A stretch of 64,000 nt of DNA from Ectothiorhodospiraceae bacterium (GTDB taxonomy: Bacteria; Pseudomonadota; Gammaproteobacteria; Nitrococcales; Halorhodospiraceae), in assembly GCA_003552625.1 (NCBI GenBank), contig PUNM01000064.1, forward strand, positions 1 to 64,000, given 5' to 3'. The position numbers and the translations under genes are program-made. The notes beneath the pieces are model-generated. The model was not told where the DNA came from. It worked only from the letters and a program-made list of their open reading frames with translations, and did no database searches. Shown piece after piece: positions 1 to 11,722 of the stretch (position 1 is the stretch's first letter; the number at the start of each line of letters is the position of its first letter).

Positions 1-111
1 ATGTTCAGGTTGTGAACACCCATGAAATCACAGGTGCAGCGAGGGGGCAACCGCGTTCTCCGGACCTCAGAGGAACTCCGCAAAGACCGTCTGCAACTAA
101 ATGGCGCCATG
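1..111. other. left-edge sequence, no gene recognised
   Basis: I see no supported coding sequence here. A small plus-strand reading frame begins near position 22 but has no ribosome binding site and lies opposite the antitoxin remnant, so I treat it as chance. If a toxin partner for that antitoxin exists, it would lie to the left of this window on the minus strand. Confidence 0.4.
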
Positions 112-255
112 TTAACGCGCAGTGCGCACTGCTGCCTGTCCGCCGGGGTTAGCGCGGTATCCGGTGGACGTGCAGGCCGGGGACTTCCTCAATCCCTGAT
201 CCACCGCGCTGATGCCACGGCGCTTGATCTCTTGTGCGGAAATGACGTTCTCCAT
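112..255 (-). pseudogene. truncated type II antitoxin remnant (Phd/YefM-like)
   Basis: From an ATG at 255 the minus strand reads a 47-residue frame beginning MENVISAQEIKRRGISAVDQ. This resembles the N-terminus of small antitoxins of the prevent-host-death type, whose members start with an S-A-x-E-[IL]-K-R-R-G-I-[SG]-A-[IVL] block. Intact members usually continue with a G-P-V-H-V-I-[KR] segment and run to about 70-90 residues. Here the similarity stops after the Leu-Arg-Lys near residue 24. A weak GLHVHRIPR echo of the next block sits in another frame, which suggests a frameshift. No toxin is visible. The family call rests on motif memory; a short intact protein is possible but less likely. 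Confidence 0.45.
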
Positions 256-387
256 CAGTACGACCTCAGGTACTTGATTCAGTATCCATTTTAGCACCGA
301 AATCGAGCAGGACAGTCTCGCCTGCCAGGTGTGTGCGCCCGCCACTTGTGCTAAATAGAGGGGTCCACAGCGGGAGTTGCCCCATCC
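256..387. promoter_or_regulatory. upstream region of glgP and of the antitoxin remnant
   Basis: This non-coding stretch separates the divergent antitoxin remnant and glgP. It is visibly more AT-rich than the genes. It holds TTGATT-like and TAAATA-like hexamers, but I could not pair them at a good spacing, so no promoter is called. The glgP ribosome binding site is probably the GGGAG about 11 nt before the ATG, a rather long spacing. Confidence 0.35.
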
Positions 388-2943
388 ATGTCCGAGCGTC
401 TTTTCACCCTGGAAGTCCAGCCGAATCTCCCGTCCGATCTGACGCGCCTGCGCGAGCTGGTCGATGACCTTTATTACTCCTGGGATCGGCGGGTACGCGG
501 GCTCTTCTACCAGATCGACGCCGACTGCTGGGAGGCCAGCGGCCACAACCCCAAAGTCTTCCTGCGCCGGGTCTCCCAGGAGGCGCTCGAGCGGGCCGCG
601 CAGGATCCGACCTTCGTGGAGGACTACAACCGGACCCTATCCGCCTACGACACCTACCTCGATCAAGGGACGTCGCCGGAGGTCACCCCGCACCTGGATC
701 CGGAGCGCGACCTGGTGGCCTACTTCTGCGCCGAGTTCGGCCTCCACGAGAGTCTGCCGCTGTACTCCGGCGGCCTCGGGATCCTCGCCGGCGACCATTG
801 CAAGGCGGCCAGCGACCTGCGCGTGCCGCTGGTTGCTGTGGGCCTGCTCTATCGCCAGGGCTACTTCATCCAGACCATCGACCACGAAGGCCGGCAGGTG
901 GCGCACTACGTGCCTACGGACGTCGCCCAGCTGCCCGCCTACCCCTGCCGCGACGAAGCGGGTGACCAGCCGCGGGTCGCCGTGGACCTGCCCGGGCGCC
1001 GTGTGGAGCTGCGCATCTGGCAGGTGCGCGCCGGCCACGTGCGCCTCTATCTGCTCGACAGCGATGTTCCGGAGAACACCCATGAGGACCGCTCGATCAC
1101 CTACCAGCTCTACGGCGGGGGGTCCGAGATGCGGATCAAGCAGGAGCTCTGCCTGGGCATCGGCGGGGTGCGGGCCCTGCGCAAGCTCGGCGTGGCGCCG
1201 ACCGTCTGGCACTTGAACGAGGGGCATTCGGCCTTCCAGCTCGTCGAGCGCTGCCGCGAGCGGGTGGCGGCCGGCGACGAGTTCGCCGCAGCCCTGGAGG
1301 CGGTTGCGGGCGCCTCGGTGTTCACCACCCACACCCCGGTGGCGGCGGGCCACGACATCTTCGACCCGGAAATGGTCCGCGAGTACCTGGAGGCCGCGCT
1401 GGGCGAGGCTGGGCTCGATGTGGACGCCCTGCTGGCGTTGGCCAATGGCCGCGGGGATGCGCCCGGCTTCAATATGACCAGCCTGGCGTTGCGCGGCTCG
1501 CGCTTTCACAACGGGGTCAGTCGCATCCACGGTCGTGTGGCCTCGGCGATGGAGGCGCCCATCTGGCCCGATGTCCCGGCCCAGGAGAACCCGATCCACG
1601 CCATCACCAACGGGATCCATGTGCCCACCTTCCTGGCTCAGGAGTGGGCCAACCTGTTCGATCAGCGCTGGCCGGCCTGGCGCAGCGAGTTGAGCAACGA
1701 GGCGTTCTGGGAGGTGGTTGACGAACTACCCGATCACCGCTACTGGAGTATGCGCCAGAGTCTGAAGTCGCAGATGCTCCGTGATGTCTGCGCCCGGGTC
1801 GAGGCCCGCTGCAAGCGCAACGGCATGGCCGAGGCGATGATCCGCCGCATGACCCGTTTCATCCGCGACCCCGAGGCCGACGTGCTGGTGCTCGGTTTCG
1901 CCCGGCGTTTCGCCACCTACAAGCGGGCGCTGCTGATTTTCCACGACCTGGAGCGCCTCAAGCAGCTGCTCAACGACCCGCAGCAGCCGATGATCCTGGT
2001 CTTCGCCGGCAAGGCCCACCCCCACGACGAGCAGGGGCAGGCGATGATTCAGCGCATCCACGAGCTGACCCTGGACCCGGATCTGATCGGGCGGCTGCTG
2101 CTGCTGGAAAACTACGACATGGCCCTGGCGCGGAAGCTCGTCACCGGAGTCGATGTCTGGATGAACAATCCGGAGTATCCCCTGGAGGCGTGCGGAACCT
2201 CCGGCCAGAAGGCGGCGATCAACGGCGTGCTCAACCTTTCCGTGCTCGACGGCTGGTGGGACGAGGGCTACGTCGGCGACAACGGCTGGGCGATCTACCC
2301 TCATGCCCCGGGGTTCGACCCGGACTACCGCGACGGCGAGGAGGCGCGGGACCTGCTCGATACCCTCGCCGGCGAGGTGGCACCGCTCTACTACGACCGG
2401 GGCGAGCGCGGTTACCCGGCCGGTTGGGTCGCGATGTCCAAGGCGGCGATGCGCACGACGCTGCCGCGGTTCAACGCGCAGCGAATGGTCATGGACTACG
2501 TGCGCGACCTTTACGGCCCGGCGGCTCGCCAGAACGAGCGCCTGGTCGGCCAGGAGAGCACCGGCGCGGCCCGTTTGGCTGCTTGGAAGCAGCGCGTGCT
2601 GGCCTGCTGGGACGGTACTTCTCTCGAGCTGATCGACGACGTCCCGGCCAGCCTGCGCCACGGCGAGTCGCTGCGGCTGCGGGTCAAGGCGAAGCTCAAC
2701 GGGCTCGGCCCCGAGGATGTCACGGTCGAGTGCCGCTTCAGCGCCGTACCGGATCCGCAGGATCCGGCGCAGATCCTGCGCTTCGTGCTCGCCGCCGAAG
2801 ACGGCGATGATGCCGGCGACCCGCTCTTCCGGCTCGATATTCAGCCGCAGCTCAACGGCTTGCAGTACTACCGCATTTGTATGTACCCCAGTCACGAGCT
2901 GCTGGCCCATCCGCTGGAGCTTGGCCGCATGCGCTGGCTCTAG
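388..2943 (+). CDS. glgP: alpha-glucan (glycogen) phosphorylase
   Basis: Phosphorolyses alpha-1,4-glucan chains from the non-reducing end to glucose-1-phosphate, in the cytoplasm. At 851 residues it belongs to the GT35 subgroup with an N-terminal DUF3417-type region (first ~120 residues), as in actinobacteria and Thermus, rather than the E. coli GlgP/MalP type. The pyridoxal-phosphate lysine is Lys608 in GTSGQKAAINGVLN, followed by the expected LDGWWDEGY. It stops 12 nt before the end of convergent malQ. Its glucose-1-phosphate can be reused by GlgC or enter glycolysis. The ATG is the first in frame before the conserved N-terminus; its ribosome binding site is weak. Confidence 0.95.
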   Translation: MSERLFTLEVQPNLPSDLTRLRELVDDLYYSWDRRVRGLFYQIDADCWEASGHNPKVFLRRVSQEALERAAQDPTFVEDYNRTLSAYDTYLDQGTSPEVTPHLDPERDLVAYFCAEFGLHESLPLYSGGLGILAGDHCKAASDLRVPLVAVGLLYRQGYFIQTIDHEGRQVAHYVPTDVAQLPAYPCRDEAGDQPRVAVDLPGRRVELRIWQVRAGHVRLYLLDSDVPENTHEDRSITYQLYGGGSEMRIKQELCLGIGGVRALRKLGVAPTVWHLNEGHSAFQLVERCRERVAAGDEFAAALEAVAGASVFTTHTPVAAGHDIFDPEMVREYLEAALGEAGLDVDALLALANGRGDAPGFNMTSLALRGSRFHNGVSRIHGRVASAMEAPIWPDVPAQENPIHAITNGIHVPTFLAQEWANLFDQRWPAWRSELSNEAFWEVVDELPDHRYWSMRQSLKSQMLRDVCARVEARCKRNGMAEAMIRRMTRFIRDPEADVLVLGFARRFATYKRALLIFHDLERLKQLLNDPQQPMILVFAGKAHPHDEQGQAMIQRIHELTLDPDLIGRLLLLENYDMALARKLVTGVDVWMNNPEYPLEACGTSGQKAAINGVLNLSVLDGWWDEGYVGDNGWAIYPHAPGFDPDYRDGEEARDLLDTLAGEVAPLYYDRGERGYPAGWVAMSKAAMRTTLPRFNAQRMVMDYVRDLYGPAARQNERLVGQESTGAARLAAWKQRVLACWDGTSLELIDDVPASLRHGESLRLRVKAKLNGLGPEDVTVECRFSAVPDPQDPAQILRFVLAAEDGDDAGDPLFRLDIQPQLNGLQYYRICMYPSHELLAHPLELGRMRWL

Positions 2944-2955
2944 CGCGGGGGCGTT

Positions 2956-4449
2956 TTAGAGCCGGCCGTAGAGCTCATTGAGCGCGCGCAGTTGACCCGC
3001 TAGCTCGTCCGGTATTTGCGCCCAGTCGAAGCGCCAGCGCCAGTTGCCCTCGGCGACGCCGGGGACGTTCATGCGGTGCTCGCTGCCCAGCGCCAGCAGG
3101 TCCTGCAGCGGGATCACCGCTGCCCCCGCCACGGATGCCAGTGCCGCGCGGATCAGCGGCCACGGCATCGGCTCGCCCGGGTGGCCCAGGTAGGCGTGGA
3201 GCCGCTGCGCTGTCGCCTGCGGCAGCTGCGTGTACCAGCCCACGGTGGTGTCGTTGTCGTGGGTGCCGGTATAGACCACGCAGTGGCGGTGATGGTGGTG
3301 GGGCAGGTAGGGGTTGGCGGCGTCGCTGTCGAAGGCGAAGTGCAGCACCTTCATCCCCGGCAGGGCAAAGCGATCGCGCAGGTGTTCCACCGCCTCAGTG
3401 ATTACGCCGAGGTCCTCGGCGACCAGCGGCACCCGCCCGAAGCGCGCCTGGACCGCTTCGAGCAGGGCGTCTCCGGGCGCTGTCTCCCAGGCTCCGTCCC
3501 GCGCCGTGGGGGCGTCGGCGGGGATGGCCCAGCAGGCGCACAGGCCCCGGAAATGGTCGATGCGCACGAAATCGAACAGCGCCAGCTGCGTGGCCAGCCG
3601 ATCGAGCCACCAGGCGAAGCCGTCGGCCTCCAGCCGGGGCCAGTCGTAGAGGGGGTTGCCCCAGCGTTGGCCCTCGGCAGAGAAGTAGTCCGGCGGCACG
3701 CCGGCCACTGCGGCCGCGCGGCCGGCGTCGTCAAGCCGGAAGTACCGGCGGTGGGCCCAGGTATCGGCGCTGTCGTGGGCGACGAAAATGGGGACATCGC
3801 CGAACAGGCGAATGCCGCGCTCAGCGGCATGGTCGCGCAGCGCCTGCCACTGGCTGAAGAACAGATACTGCTCGAAGATGTGGCCGTGGATCCGTTCGGC
3901 CAGCCGGGTGGCCGCCGCCTCCAGTGCCGCCGGTTCCCGGTCCCGCTCGGCGGCGGGCCATGCCCACCAGGGCGCGTTGCCGTGCTCCTCGCGCAGCGCG
4001 GCGTAGAGGGCGTAGTCCTCCAGCCAGTGGCTCTGCTCGCGCCGGAAGGCGTCGATCTGTGCCGCGGTCGGTGCGTCGCCTTGTTCGCGCAGTCGCCGGT
4101 GGGCGCGCTGCAGGCAGGAGCGGCGCCAGGCCCGCAGCGCGACGGGGTCGTCGCCGGTTTCCGGGGGGTGGAGTTCCTCCGGGGTCAGCCACCCCCGCTC
4201 GGCCAGTGCGTGCAGGTCGATGTAGCACGGCTCCCCGGCGTGGACCGAGAGGCTCTGGTAGGGGCTGAGGTCGTCGTGGGTGGGGCCGAGCGGCAGCATC
4301 TGCCAGAGGGTGAAACCGCTCGCTGCCAGCCAGTCCACGAATCGGTAGGCGTGCTGGCCGAGGTCGCCGTTGCCGCCCGGGCCGGGCAGTGTGCTCAGGT
4401 GAGCCAGGACCCCGGCGCGGCGGCGTGCGGCAAGATCGGTGCCGCTCAC
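2956..4449 (-). CDS. malQ: 4-alpha-glucanotransferase (amylomaltase)
   Basis: GH77 enzyme that transfers maltooligosaccharide segments between alpha-1,4-glucans, so that short phosphorylase-limit chains are rebuilt into longer substrates. Family motifs are present in order: the aspartate nucleophile in FVRIDHFRG, the acid/base glutamate in VAEDLGVI, and GTHDNDTT. At 497 residues it is the compact bacterial form without extra N-terminal domains. The GTG start overlaps the stop codon of the upstream GH57 gene (GTGA), so translation is probably coupled. Together with GlgP and the GH57 enzyme it forms the glycogen turnover part of the locus. Confidence 0.95.
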   Translation of the reverse strand: MSGTDLAARRRAGVLAHLSTLPGPGGNGDLGQHAYRFVDWLAASGFTLWQMLPLGPTHDDLSPYQSLSVHAGEPCYIDLHALAERGWLTPEELHPPETGDDPVALRAWRRSCLQRAHRRLREQGDAPTAAQIDAFRREQSHWLEDYALYAALREEHGNAPWWAWPAAERDREPAALEAAATRLAERIHGHIFEQYLFFSQWQALRDHAAERGIRLFGDVPIFVAHDSADTWAHRRYFRLDDAGRAAAVAGVPPDYFSAEGQRWGNPLYDWPRLEADGFAWWLDRLATQLALFDFVRIDHFRGLCACWAIPADAPTARDGAWETAPGDALLEAVQARFGRVPLVAEDLGVITEAVEHLRDRFALPGMKVLHFAFDSDAANPYLPHHHHRHCVVYTGTHDNDTTVGWYTQLPQATAQRLHAYLGHPGEPMPWPLIRAALASVAGAAVIPLQDLLALGSEHRMNVPGVAEGNWRWRFDWAQIPDELAGQLRALNELYGRL

Positions 4450-6185
4450 GATTCAGCACGTCCGTGCCGCATCACGCCGCCGCGCGCGGGCTGGCCCCGG
4501 CCCTGGCGGGCAAAGGCGTGGCTGAGGTGCTCCGGTGGCTCCTGGCCCAGGGCGTGGTAGAGCGCGGCGAGCTGGATGCGGTAGAGGTGGTCGAAGTCGC
4601 GGACCACGTCGGCGGGGTTGTAGTCGCCGAACCACCAGAACCAGTCGGAGCTTTCGCACAGGGCCAGCTGCGTCTCGGCGTGGGCCCGGGCGGCCTCGTC
4701 GAGCCCGTCGGCGTGCTGGTCGAAGGCCTGCTTGGCCTCGGCGAGCAGTTCCCAGGCCCGATCCTTGTCCACCTCGCCGATCCAGGTGGAGAGGGTGCCG
4801 TAGACCCAGCTGCCGGCCACCAGCTGTGACAGGGGCCGCGGCTCGACTTCCTCGGCGGCCTCGGCGAAGGTGGTCAGGATCAGCCCCGGATGGTCGGCCA
4901 GCCGCTGATAAAGGCCGCTGAGGAAGTGGAAGCCGTTGGCCGGGTAGTGCTCCCAGGCGTTCTCCCCGTCCATGATGATCGCGATCACCGTCTGCTCCGG
5001 CGCCTCGCAGCCGGCGGCGATGGCCTCCATGCGGCTGATCAGGTTGGCCACGGCGTCGTCGCCGTGCCAGTCGGAGAACTCGAAGCCGATGGCGTCCGAC
5101 AGCCCGTCATCGCGGAAAAAGCAGCGCGTAGCCGCCGCCAGCGCTTCGGGCTCTTGCGCGGCGAGGGTGTAGGCCCGGTGCCACTGGCCGTTGCCCGAGC
5201 CCTCCGCGCCCAGGCTGTTGTCCAGCACGGCGCCCCCGCTGGCCGCCCACCGGAAGCCGAACGTCTGCAACAGCGCCAGCGTGGCCTCGCTGATCGCGCC
5301 CTCGGACGGCCAGCAGCCCCGTGGCCGGTGGTGGAAGGTTCGTTCGAAGACCGCCAGCCCGCGCTCCAGGTGCCAGCGTGCCCGCTCCTCGCCGCCGGGA
5401 TAGCGCTCGACGATGGGCATCGAGCTCTCCGGCCAGGACTCGCGGGCACACTGCAGGTCCTGAAGCAGGGGCAGGATGGGGTGGGCGTAGGGAGTCATCG
5501 AGAGTTCCACCCGGCCGGTCTCGGCGAGGTGTCGGTAGCGGTGGGGCAGGCCGGCGAGCAGTTCGCCGATCACGCCAAGGAGCTCGCGTCGATCGTGGAG
5601 GGGGAAACCGCCGCCCTGGTCGATCAGCCGCTGGACCCGCGGCTCGCCCCGGCGGACCGTCTCGCCCATCCAGCCCAGGTGGTACCAGGTGATCAGATCC
5701 ACCAGGAAGGCGTCACTGAGATAGCGCATGCTCGCCGGGTGGGCGCTGACCAACTCGGCCATCTCGAGCAGGTGGCGGAAGTTCGGGAACGGATCGGCCA
5801 GGCGCTGGCGGTTGATGCGCTGGCACTGCTCGACCAGGCGACGGCGCTCGTGCTCGTTGACCGGCAGCGTGGGCATGGCCAGGGCGCGCAGCAGGGGATC
5901 GCGCAGGCGTTCTCCGCGTTCCAGAAAGCCGGTGATCTGGCGCCGGTAGTCCTCCAGCTGCTCCAGCAGCACCGGCGAGAAATTAACCACCGCGCGAGCC
6001 CCCGGGTTGGCCTCCAGGTGAGCAGCCATGTCGGCGTAGTCCTTGATGCCGTGGAGGTAGGTCCAGGGCAGCAGGTAATCCCCCGTGCCGGGGTCGAGGT
6101 AGCTCGGCTGGTGCATGTGCCAGCACAGGACCACGCGTACCGGCGGGTTCGGGGGCGTGGTAGAGGCGGTGGCTTCAGTAGACAA
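4446..6185 (-). CDS. glycoside hydrolase family 57 protein
   Basis: A 579-residue GH57 protein acting on alpha-glucan. The family's conserved regions are visible: HMHQP at residues 23-27, the nucleophile Glu295 in [10 protein letters not shown], and the acid/base Asp406 in MDGENAWE. Both catalytic residues are kept, so it should be active. GH57 contains amylases, amylopullulanases, 4-alpha-glucanotransferases and branching enzymes, and I cannot assign the specificity. Because glgB and malQ are already here, a debranching or endo-amylase role is a reasonable guess. The start is TTG, supported by AGGAG 7 nt upstream. The start overlaps the end of glgC, and the stop overlaps the GTG of malQ. Confidence 0.88.
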   Translation of the reverse strand: MSTEATASTTPPNPPVRVVLCWHMHQPSYLDPGTGDYLLPWTYLHGIKDYADMAAHLEANPGARAVVNFSPVLLEQLEDYRRQITGFLERGERLRDPLLRALAMPTLPVNEHERRRLVEQCQRINRQRLADPFPNFRHLLEMAELVSAHPASMRYLSDAFLVDLITWYHLGWMGETVRRGEPRVQRLIDQGGGFPLHDRRELLGVIGELLAGLPHRYRHLAETGRVELSMTPYAHPILPLLQDLQCARESWPESSMPIVERYPGGEERARWHLERGLAVFERTFHHRPRGCWPSEGAISEATLALLQTFGFRWAASGGAVLDNSLGAEGSGNGQWHRAYTLAAQEPEALAAATRCFFRDDGLSDAIGFEFSDWHGDDAVANLISRMEAIAAGCEAPEQTVIAIIMDGENAWEHYPANGFHFLSGLYQRLADHPGLILTTFAEAAEEVEPRPLSQLVAGSWVYGTLSTWIGEVDKDRAWELLAEAKQAFDQHADGLDEAARAHAETQLALCESSDWFWWFGDYNPADVVRDFDHLYRIQLAALYHALGQEPPEHLSHAFARQGRGQPARGGVMRHGRAES

Positions 6186-7440
6186 CGTGGATCTCCTGGC
6201 CGAGCATCTCCGGGGTGACGAGGACGACGCCGCCGGGCGTCACGGTGAACCGCCGCGCATCCGCCTCGGGGTCTTCGCCGATGACGGTGCCCGCCTTGAT
6301 GTGGCAGTGCTTGTCGATCACGGCGTTGCGGATGCGACAGCCCGGTTCGATGTAGGCCTCAGGGAGGATCACCGAGTCCTCGACCCGGGTGCGCTCATCG
6401 ACCGTCACCGACGAGAAGAGCAGCGAGCGGCGCAGCTGCGCCCCGGAGATGATGCAGCCGCCGGAGACCATGGAGTCGACCACGGTGCCGCGGCGGCCCT
6501 CCTCGTCGAAGACGAACTTGGCCGGGGGCAGCTGTTCCTGGAAGGTCCAGATCGGCCAGTCGCGGTCGTAGAGGTTGAGTTCCGGAGTGACGTCGATGAG
6601 CTCCAGGTTGGTCTTCCAGAACGCGTCGATGGTGCCGACGTCGCGCCAGTAGGCCTGCTCGCCGGTGCTCGGGTCGCGGAAGGGGTAGGCCATGACCCGG
6701 GCCTGGTCGATCAGCTGCGGGATGATGTCCTTGCCGAAGTCGTGCTCCGAGCCGCTGCGGGCGTCCGCCCCGAGGGTGCGGAAGAGGAAGTCCCGATTGA
6801 AGACGTAGACCCCCATGGAGGCCAGCGCCTGGTCCGCGCAGCCCGGGATGGGGGTGGGCCGGTCCGGTTTCTCGTCGAAGCGGACCACCCGGCTGTCCTC
6901 GTCGATGGCCATGACCCCGAAGGCGCTGGCCTCCTCGATGGGGACCTCGAGGCAGCTGACGGTGACGTCGGCGCCGCTCTCCACGTGGTAGGCAAGCAGC
7001 GGCCCGTAGTCCATCTTGTAGATGTGGTCGCCGGCGAGGATGAGCACGTAGTCCGGATCGTGGAGCCGGACGATATCCAGGCTCTGGTAGACCGCATCCG
7101 CCGTGCCCTGGTACCAGGAGTCGGCAATGCGCTGCTGGGCCGGCAGGATCTCCACGAACTCGCCGAAGTCGCTGCGCAGCGAACTCCAGCCCTGGCGGAT
7201 GTGGCGCAGCAGCGAGTGGGCCTTGTACTGGGTGAGGACGCCGATTCGCCGCACACCGGAATTGATGCAATTGGACAGGGGAAAGTCGATGATACGGAAC
7301 TTGCCGCCGAAGGGCACCGCGGGCTTGGCGCGCCACTGAGTCAGCTCGCACAGCCGCGTGCCGCGGCCGCCGGCAAGGATCAGGGCGAGGGTGTCGCGGG
7401 TGAGGCGGCTCACAAAGCGGGGAGAGCGCTGAGCTAACAC
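6175..7440 (-). CDS. glgC: glucose-1-phosphate adenylyltransferase (ADP-glucose pyrophosphorylase)
   Basis: Makes ADP-glucose from ATP and glucose-1-phosphate, the committed and allosterically controlled step of bacterial glycogen synthesis. The N-terminal nucleotidyltransferase signature [11 protein letters not shown] is followed by [19 protein letters not shown], and a left-handed beta-helix region forms the C-terminus. From the GTG at 7440 it is 421 residues, the usual length. An AGGAAG stands 7 nt upstream of this GTG, which is why I reject the much longer open frame that continues upstream through glgB. It is first in a minus-strand operon with the GH57 gene and malQ, and divergent from glgB with a 36-nt gap. 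Confidence 0.95.
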   Translation of the reverse strand: MLAQRSPRFVSRLTRDTLALILAGGRGTRLCELTQWRAKPAVPFGGKFRIIDFPLSNCINSGVRRIGVLTQYKAHSLLRHIRQGWSSLRSDFGEFVEILPAQQRIADSWYQGTADAVYQSLDIVRLHDPDYVLILAGDHIYKMDYGPLLAYHVESGADVTVSCLEVPIEEASAFGVMAIDEDSRVVRFDEKPDRPTPIPGCADQALASMGVYVFNRDFLFRTLGADARSGSEHDFGKDIIPQLIDQARVMAYPFRDPSTGEQAYWRDVGTIDAFWKTNLELIDVTPELNLYDRDWPIWTFQEQLPPAKFVFDEEGRRGTVVDSMVSGGCIISGAQLRRSLLFSSVTVDERTRVEDSVILPEAYIEPGCRIRNAVIDKHCHIKAGTVIGEDPEADARRFTVTPGGVVLVTPEMLGQEIHVVY

Positions 7441-7476
7441 GTGCGGTCTTCCTGACTGCTGGGCCTGGGGAGCATT

Positions 7477-9380
<1,904 letters not shown>

Positions 9381-9384
<4 letters not shown>

Positions 9385-10817
9385 GGGTTCTGTTCGCCAC
9401 CGCCGAGGCGTGGCCCCTGGCCAAGACCGGCGGTCTCGGGGACGTGGCCTTTGGCCTGACCCGGGCCCTGGCCGAGCTCGGCTGCGACGTGCGTTTGCTG
9501 ATGCCCGCTTACCCGGGCGCCGCCGAGCAGCTCGACGGCCCGGTGCGCCGGCGCCAGGTGCAACGGCCCGGCGAGCCGGTCGCCCTCATCGAGGGGCGGT
9601 TGCCCGGCACCGCCGTGGGGGTCTGGCTGCTTGACGATCCGCCGCTCTTCGCCCGGGTCGGGGGTCCCTACGGCACCGCCCGGGGGGATGCCTGGCCGGA
9701 CAATCACTGGCGGTTCTGCCGTCTGTCGCAGGTGGCGGCGGCTCTGGCGGCGGGGGATTTGCTGGACTGGCGCGCCGACGTGCTCCACGGCAACGATTGG
9801 CAGACGGCCCTGGCCCCGGTCTTCCTGCGCGGGCGCGCCGACCGCCCGGCCACCGTGTTCGGTATCCACAATCTGGCCTACCGCGGGCTCTTCCCCGGGG
9901 AGTTCTACCCCCGGCTCGGGCTGCCCCCTGAGCTCTGGAGCCCCGAGGGGCTGGAGTTCTTCGGCCAGGTGGCCTTTATCAAAGGCTCGCTCGTCTTCGC
10001 CGATACCCTGGTGACGGTCAGCCCCACCTACGCCCGGGAGATCCAGACGCCGGCCTTCGGCTGGGGGCTGGAGGGCCTGCTCCACCACCGGCGGGACCGT
10101 CTGTACGGGATCGTCAACGGCATCGACACCGATACCTGGAATCCGGGTCGCGACCCCCATCTGGCCGCCTGCTACGACCGGCCGGACGACCGGGCGCGGG
10201 CGGCCAATCGCCGGGCCGTGGCCCGGGCCGTGGGCCTGGACGCAGGCGACGGGCCGGTGCTCGGCTTCGTCGGGCGGCTGGTGGAGCAAAAGGGCGTGGA
10301 CCTGATTCTGGCGGCGTTGCCGCGGCTGCTGGCCAATGGTGCGCAGCTGGCCTTCCTGGGCTCCGGCGAGCACCGGCTGGAGGCTGCCCTGCGAGCTGCC
10401 GCTGAGCAGTACCCGGGGCAGGTCGGGGTGGTCATCGGCTACGATGAGGCGCTCGCTCACCAGATCGAGGCCGGCAGTGATCTGTTTCTGATGCCCTCGC
10501 GCTTCGAGCCGTGCGGGCTCAACCAGCTCTACTCCCTGCGCTACGGCACGCCGCCGGTGGTCTACCCCACGGGCGGGCTGGCGGATACGGTGGTGGACGT
10601 GGATGCCGATCCCCACGGGGGGAATGGCTTTCATCTGGCCGCCTTGGCCGGCGCAGCGTTGGCCGCAGCGGTGGAGCGGGCCCTGGTCCACTGGCAGGAC
10701 CGGTCGGCCTGGCAGGCGATCCAGGCCCGCGGCATGGCTGGGGCCTACTCCTGGACAGCCTCGGCGCAGGCCTATCAGGAGCTCTACCGGCTCTCGGCCC
10801 GGGGGCGTGGCTCGTGA
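9381..10817 (+). CDS. glgA: glycogen synthase (ADP-glucose type)
   Basis: GT5 glycosyltransferase that elongates alpha-1,4-glucan from ADP-glucose. The substrate-binding motif [10 protein letters not shown] begins at Lys15, and the C-terminal [15 protein letters not shown] carries the conserved glutamate of the GT-B retaining fold. The length of 478 residues is normal. The ATG at 9381 overlaps the glgB stop, so the in-frame extension into glgB is not used. GlgC, GlgB and GlgA together are a complete classical synthesis pathway, although glgC is transcribed from the opposite strand. Confidence 0.95.
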
Positions 10818-10870
10818 TGGTGATGCCGTCTAAAAAAACTCTGCCTGAGCAGTCGGTTGAAGACAGGGGC

Positions 10871-10898
10871 TTGACGCCGCCGGCGATGCCTGTAGAAT
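10871..10898 (+). promoter_or_regulatory. sigma-70 promoter of tRNA-Gly
   Basis: TTGACG at 10871-10876 and TAGAAT at 10893-10898 are separated by 16 nt. This places transcription start about 13 nt before the mature tRNA. It is the best promoter-like pair in the 100-nt gap after glgA and lies exactly where a tRNA promoter is expected. Confidence 0.6.
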
Positions 10899-10917
10899 GC
10901 GCAGCCGTAGCGACACA

Positions 10918-10992
10918 GCGGGTGTAGCTCAGTGGTAGAGCACAACCTTGCCAAGGTTGGGGTCGTGGGTTCGAATCCCATCACCCGCTCCA
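10918..10992 (+). tRNA. tRNA-Gly (anticodon GCC)
   Basis: A full cloverleaf can be folded. The acceptor stem GCGGGTG (10918-10924) pairs with CACCCGC (10982-10988). The D arm contains AGCTCAGTGGTAGAGC. The anticodon stem CAACC/GGTTG encloses the loop TTGCCAA with anticodon GCC at 10950-10952, and the T loop reads GTTCGAATC. The discriminator is T, and the 3' CCA is encoded (10990-10992). It reads glycine codons GGC and GGU, the commonest glycine codons in this GC-rich genome. Confidence 0.97.
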
Positions 10993-11014
10993 TCTCCTTT
11001 CCCTTCCGTTGGTC

Positions 11015-11572
11015 CTAGCTGCGTTCCCCTTCATCGGTGTCACCGCTCGCGTGCGCTGCGCGAACAAAATCCGTGTGTGTGCAGCCCGGGCACGGCGGGA
11101 TCGGGCCGGCGCGCTGGAGCGTGACCAGCCGCCCGCAGGCGATGCAGCTCAGCTGTCCGGGGCCGGCCAGCTCCCCGGTGTGGTAGAGGCTCGGCTCCCC
11201 CGTGGTGGTGAATCCCTCCAGCTCCAGCCGGGTGCGGTCGGCCACCGAGGCGAAGGCGTCCCAGATCCAGCTCTCGAGCATCTGCAGGTCCATGCGCAGC
11301 CAGTCCCGCAGGGGCAGCTCGTGACGGCTGTCGGCGAGCCACGAGCCGGCCTCTTCCAGGTCGCGGCGCAGGGCCTTGCCGACATGCTCGGCGTCCTCGC
11401 TGGTCGCTTCGCCGAGGGCGATCATGCGTTGCTTGACCTGCTCAAGCGCTTCGCGCAGGCGTGGAACGCGGTCCTCCGCCTCGGCAAAGCGGGTGCGCAG
11501 CTGCTCCAGCATGCGCTCGTAGAGCTGCGCCAGGTGCTGCTCATGGCTTTCGTGGCGGTCGTCGTCGCTCAT
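11015..11572 (-). CDS. ybeL: zinc ribbon-containing protein (YbeL family, DUF1451)
   Basis: A 185-residue cytoplasmic protein of unknown function. The N-terminal two thirds is charged and helical. The C-terminal third has a zinc-ribbon pattern, CIAC followed by CPGC (SCIACGRL...[11 protein letters not shown]). Homologues occur beside leuS in many gammaproteobacteria, as here, where it is divergent from leuS. A GAGGAG lies 11 nt before the ATG at 11572 and 8 nt before a TTG one codon further upstream, so the protein may begin one residue earlier. It ends 22 nt from the tRNA-Gly on the other strand. Confidence 0.85.
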   Translation of the reverse strand: MSDDDRHESHEQHLAQLYERMLEQLRTRFAEAEDRVPRLREALEQVKQRMIALGEATSEDAEHVGKALRRDLEEAGSWLADSRHELPLRDWLRMDLQMLESWIWDAFASVADRTRLELEGFTTTGEPSLYHTGELAGPGQLSCIACGRLVTLQRAGPIPPCPGCTHTDFVRAAHASGDTDEGERS

Positions 11573-11722
11573 CAATGCTTGCGCTCCTCGCTGGGGTGTC
11601 TCCGTTCACGGTACCCTGAGCGCTCGCCCGGGCGCCATACGCTGGCGGCGCTAGAAGCGCGCACCGCCCCTCCGTTATCCTGCTCGCTTTCTTCACTGTG
11701 CCCAGGAACCAAAGAAGAGCCG

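Noticed and set aside
11009-11722. N-terminal extension of leuS upstream of 11723
   Set aside because: It lies opposite the ybeL gene and adds sequence foreign to LeuRS. The internal ATG gives the conserved N-terminus.
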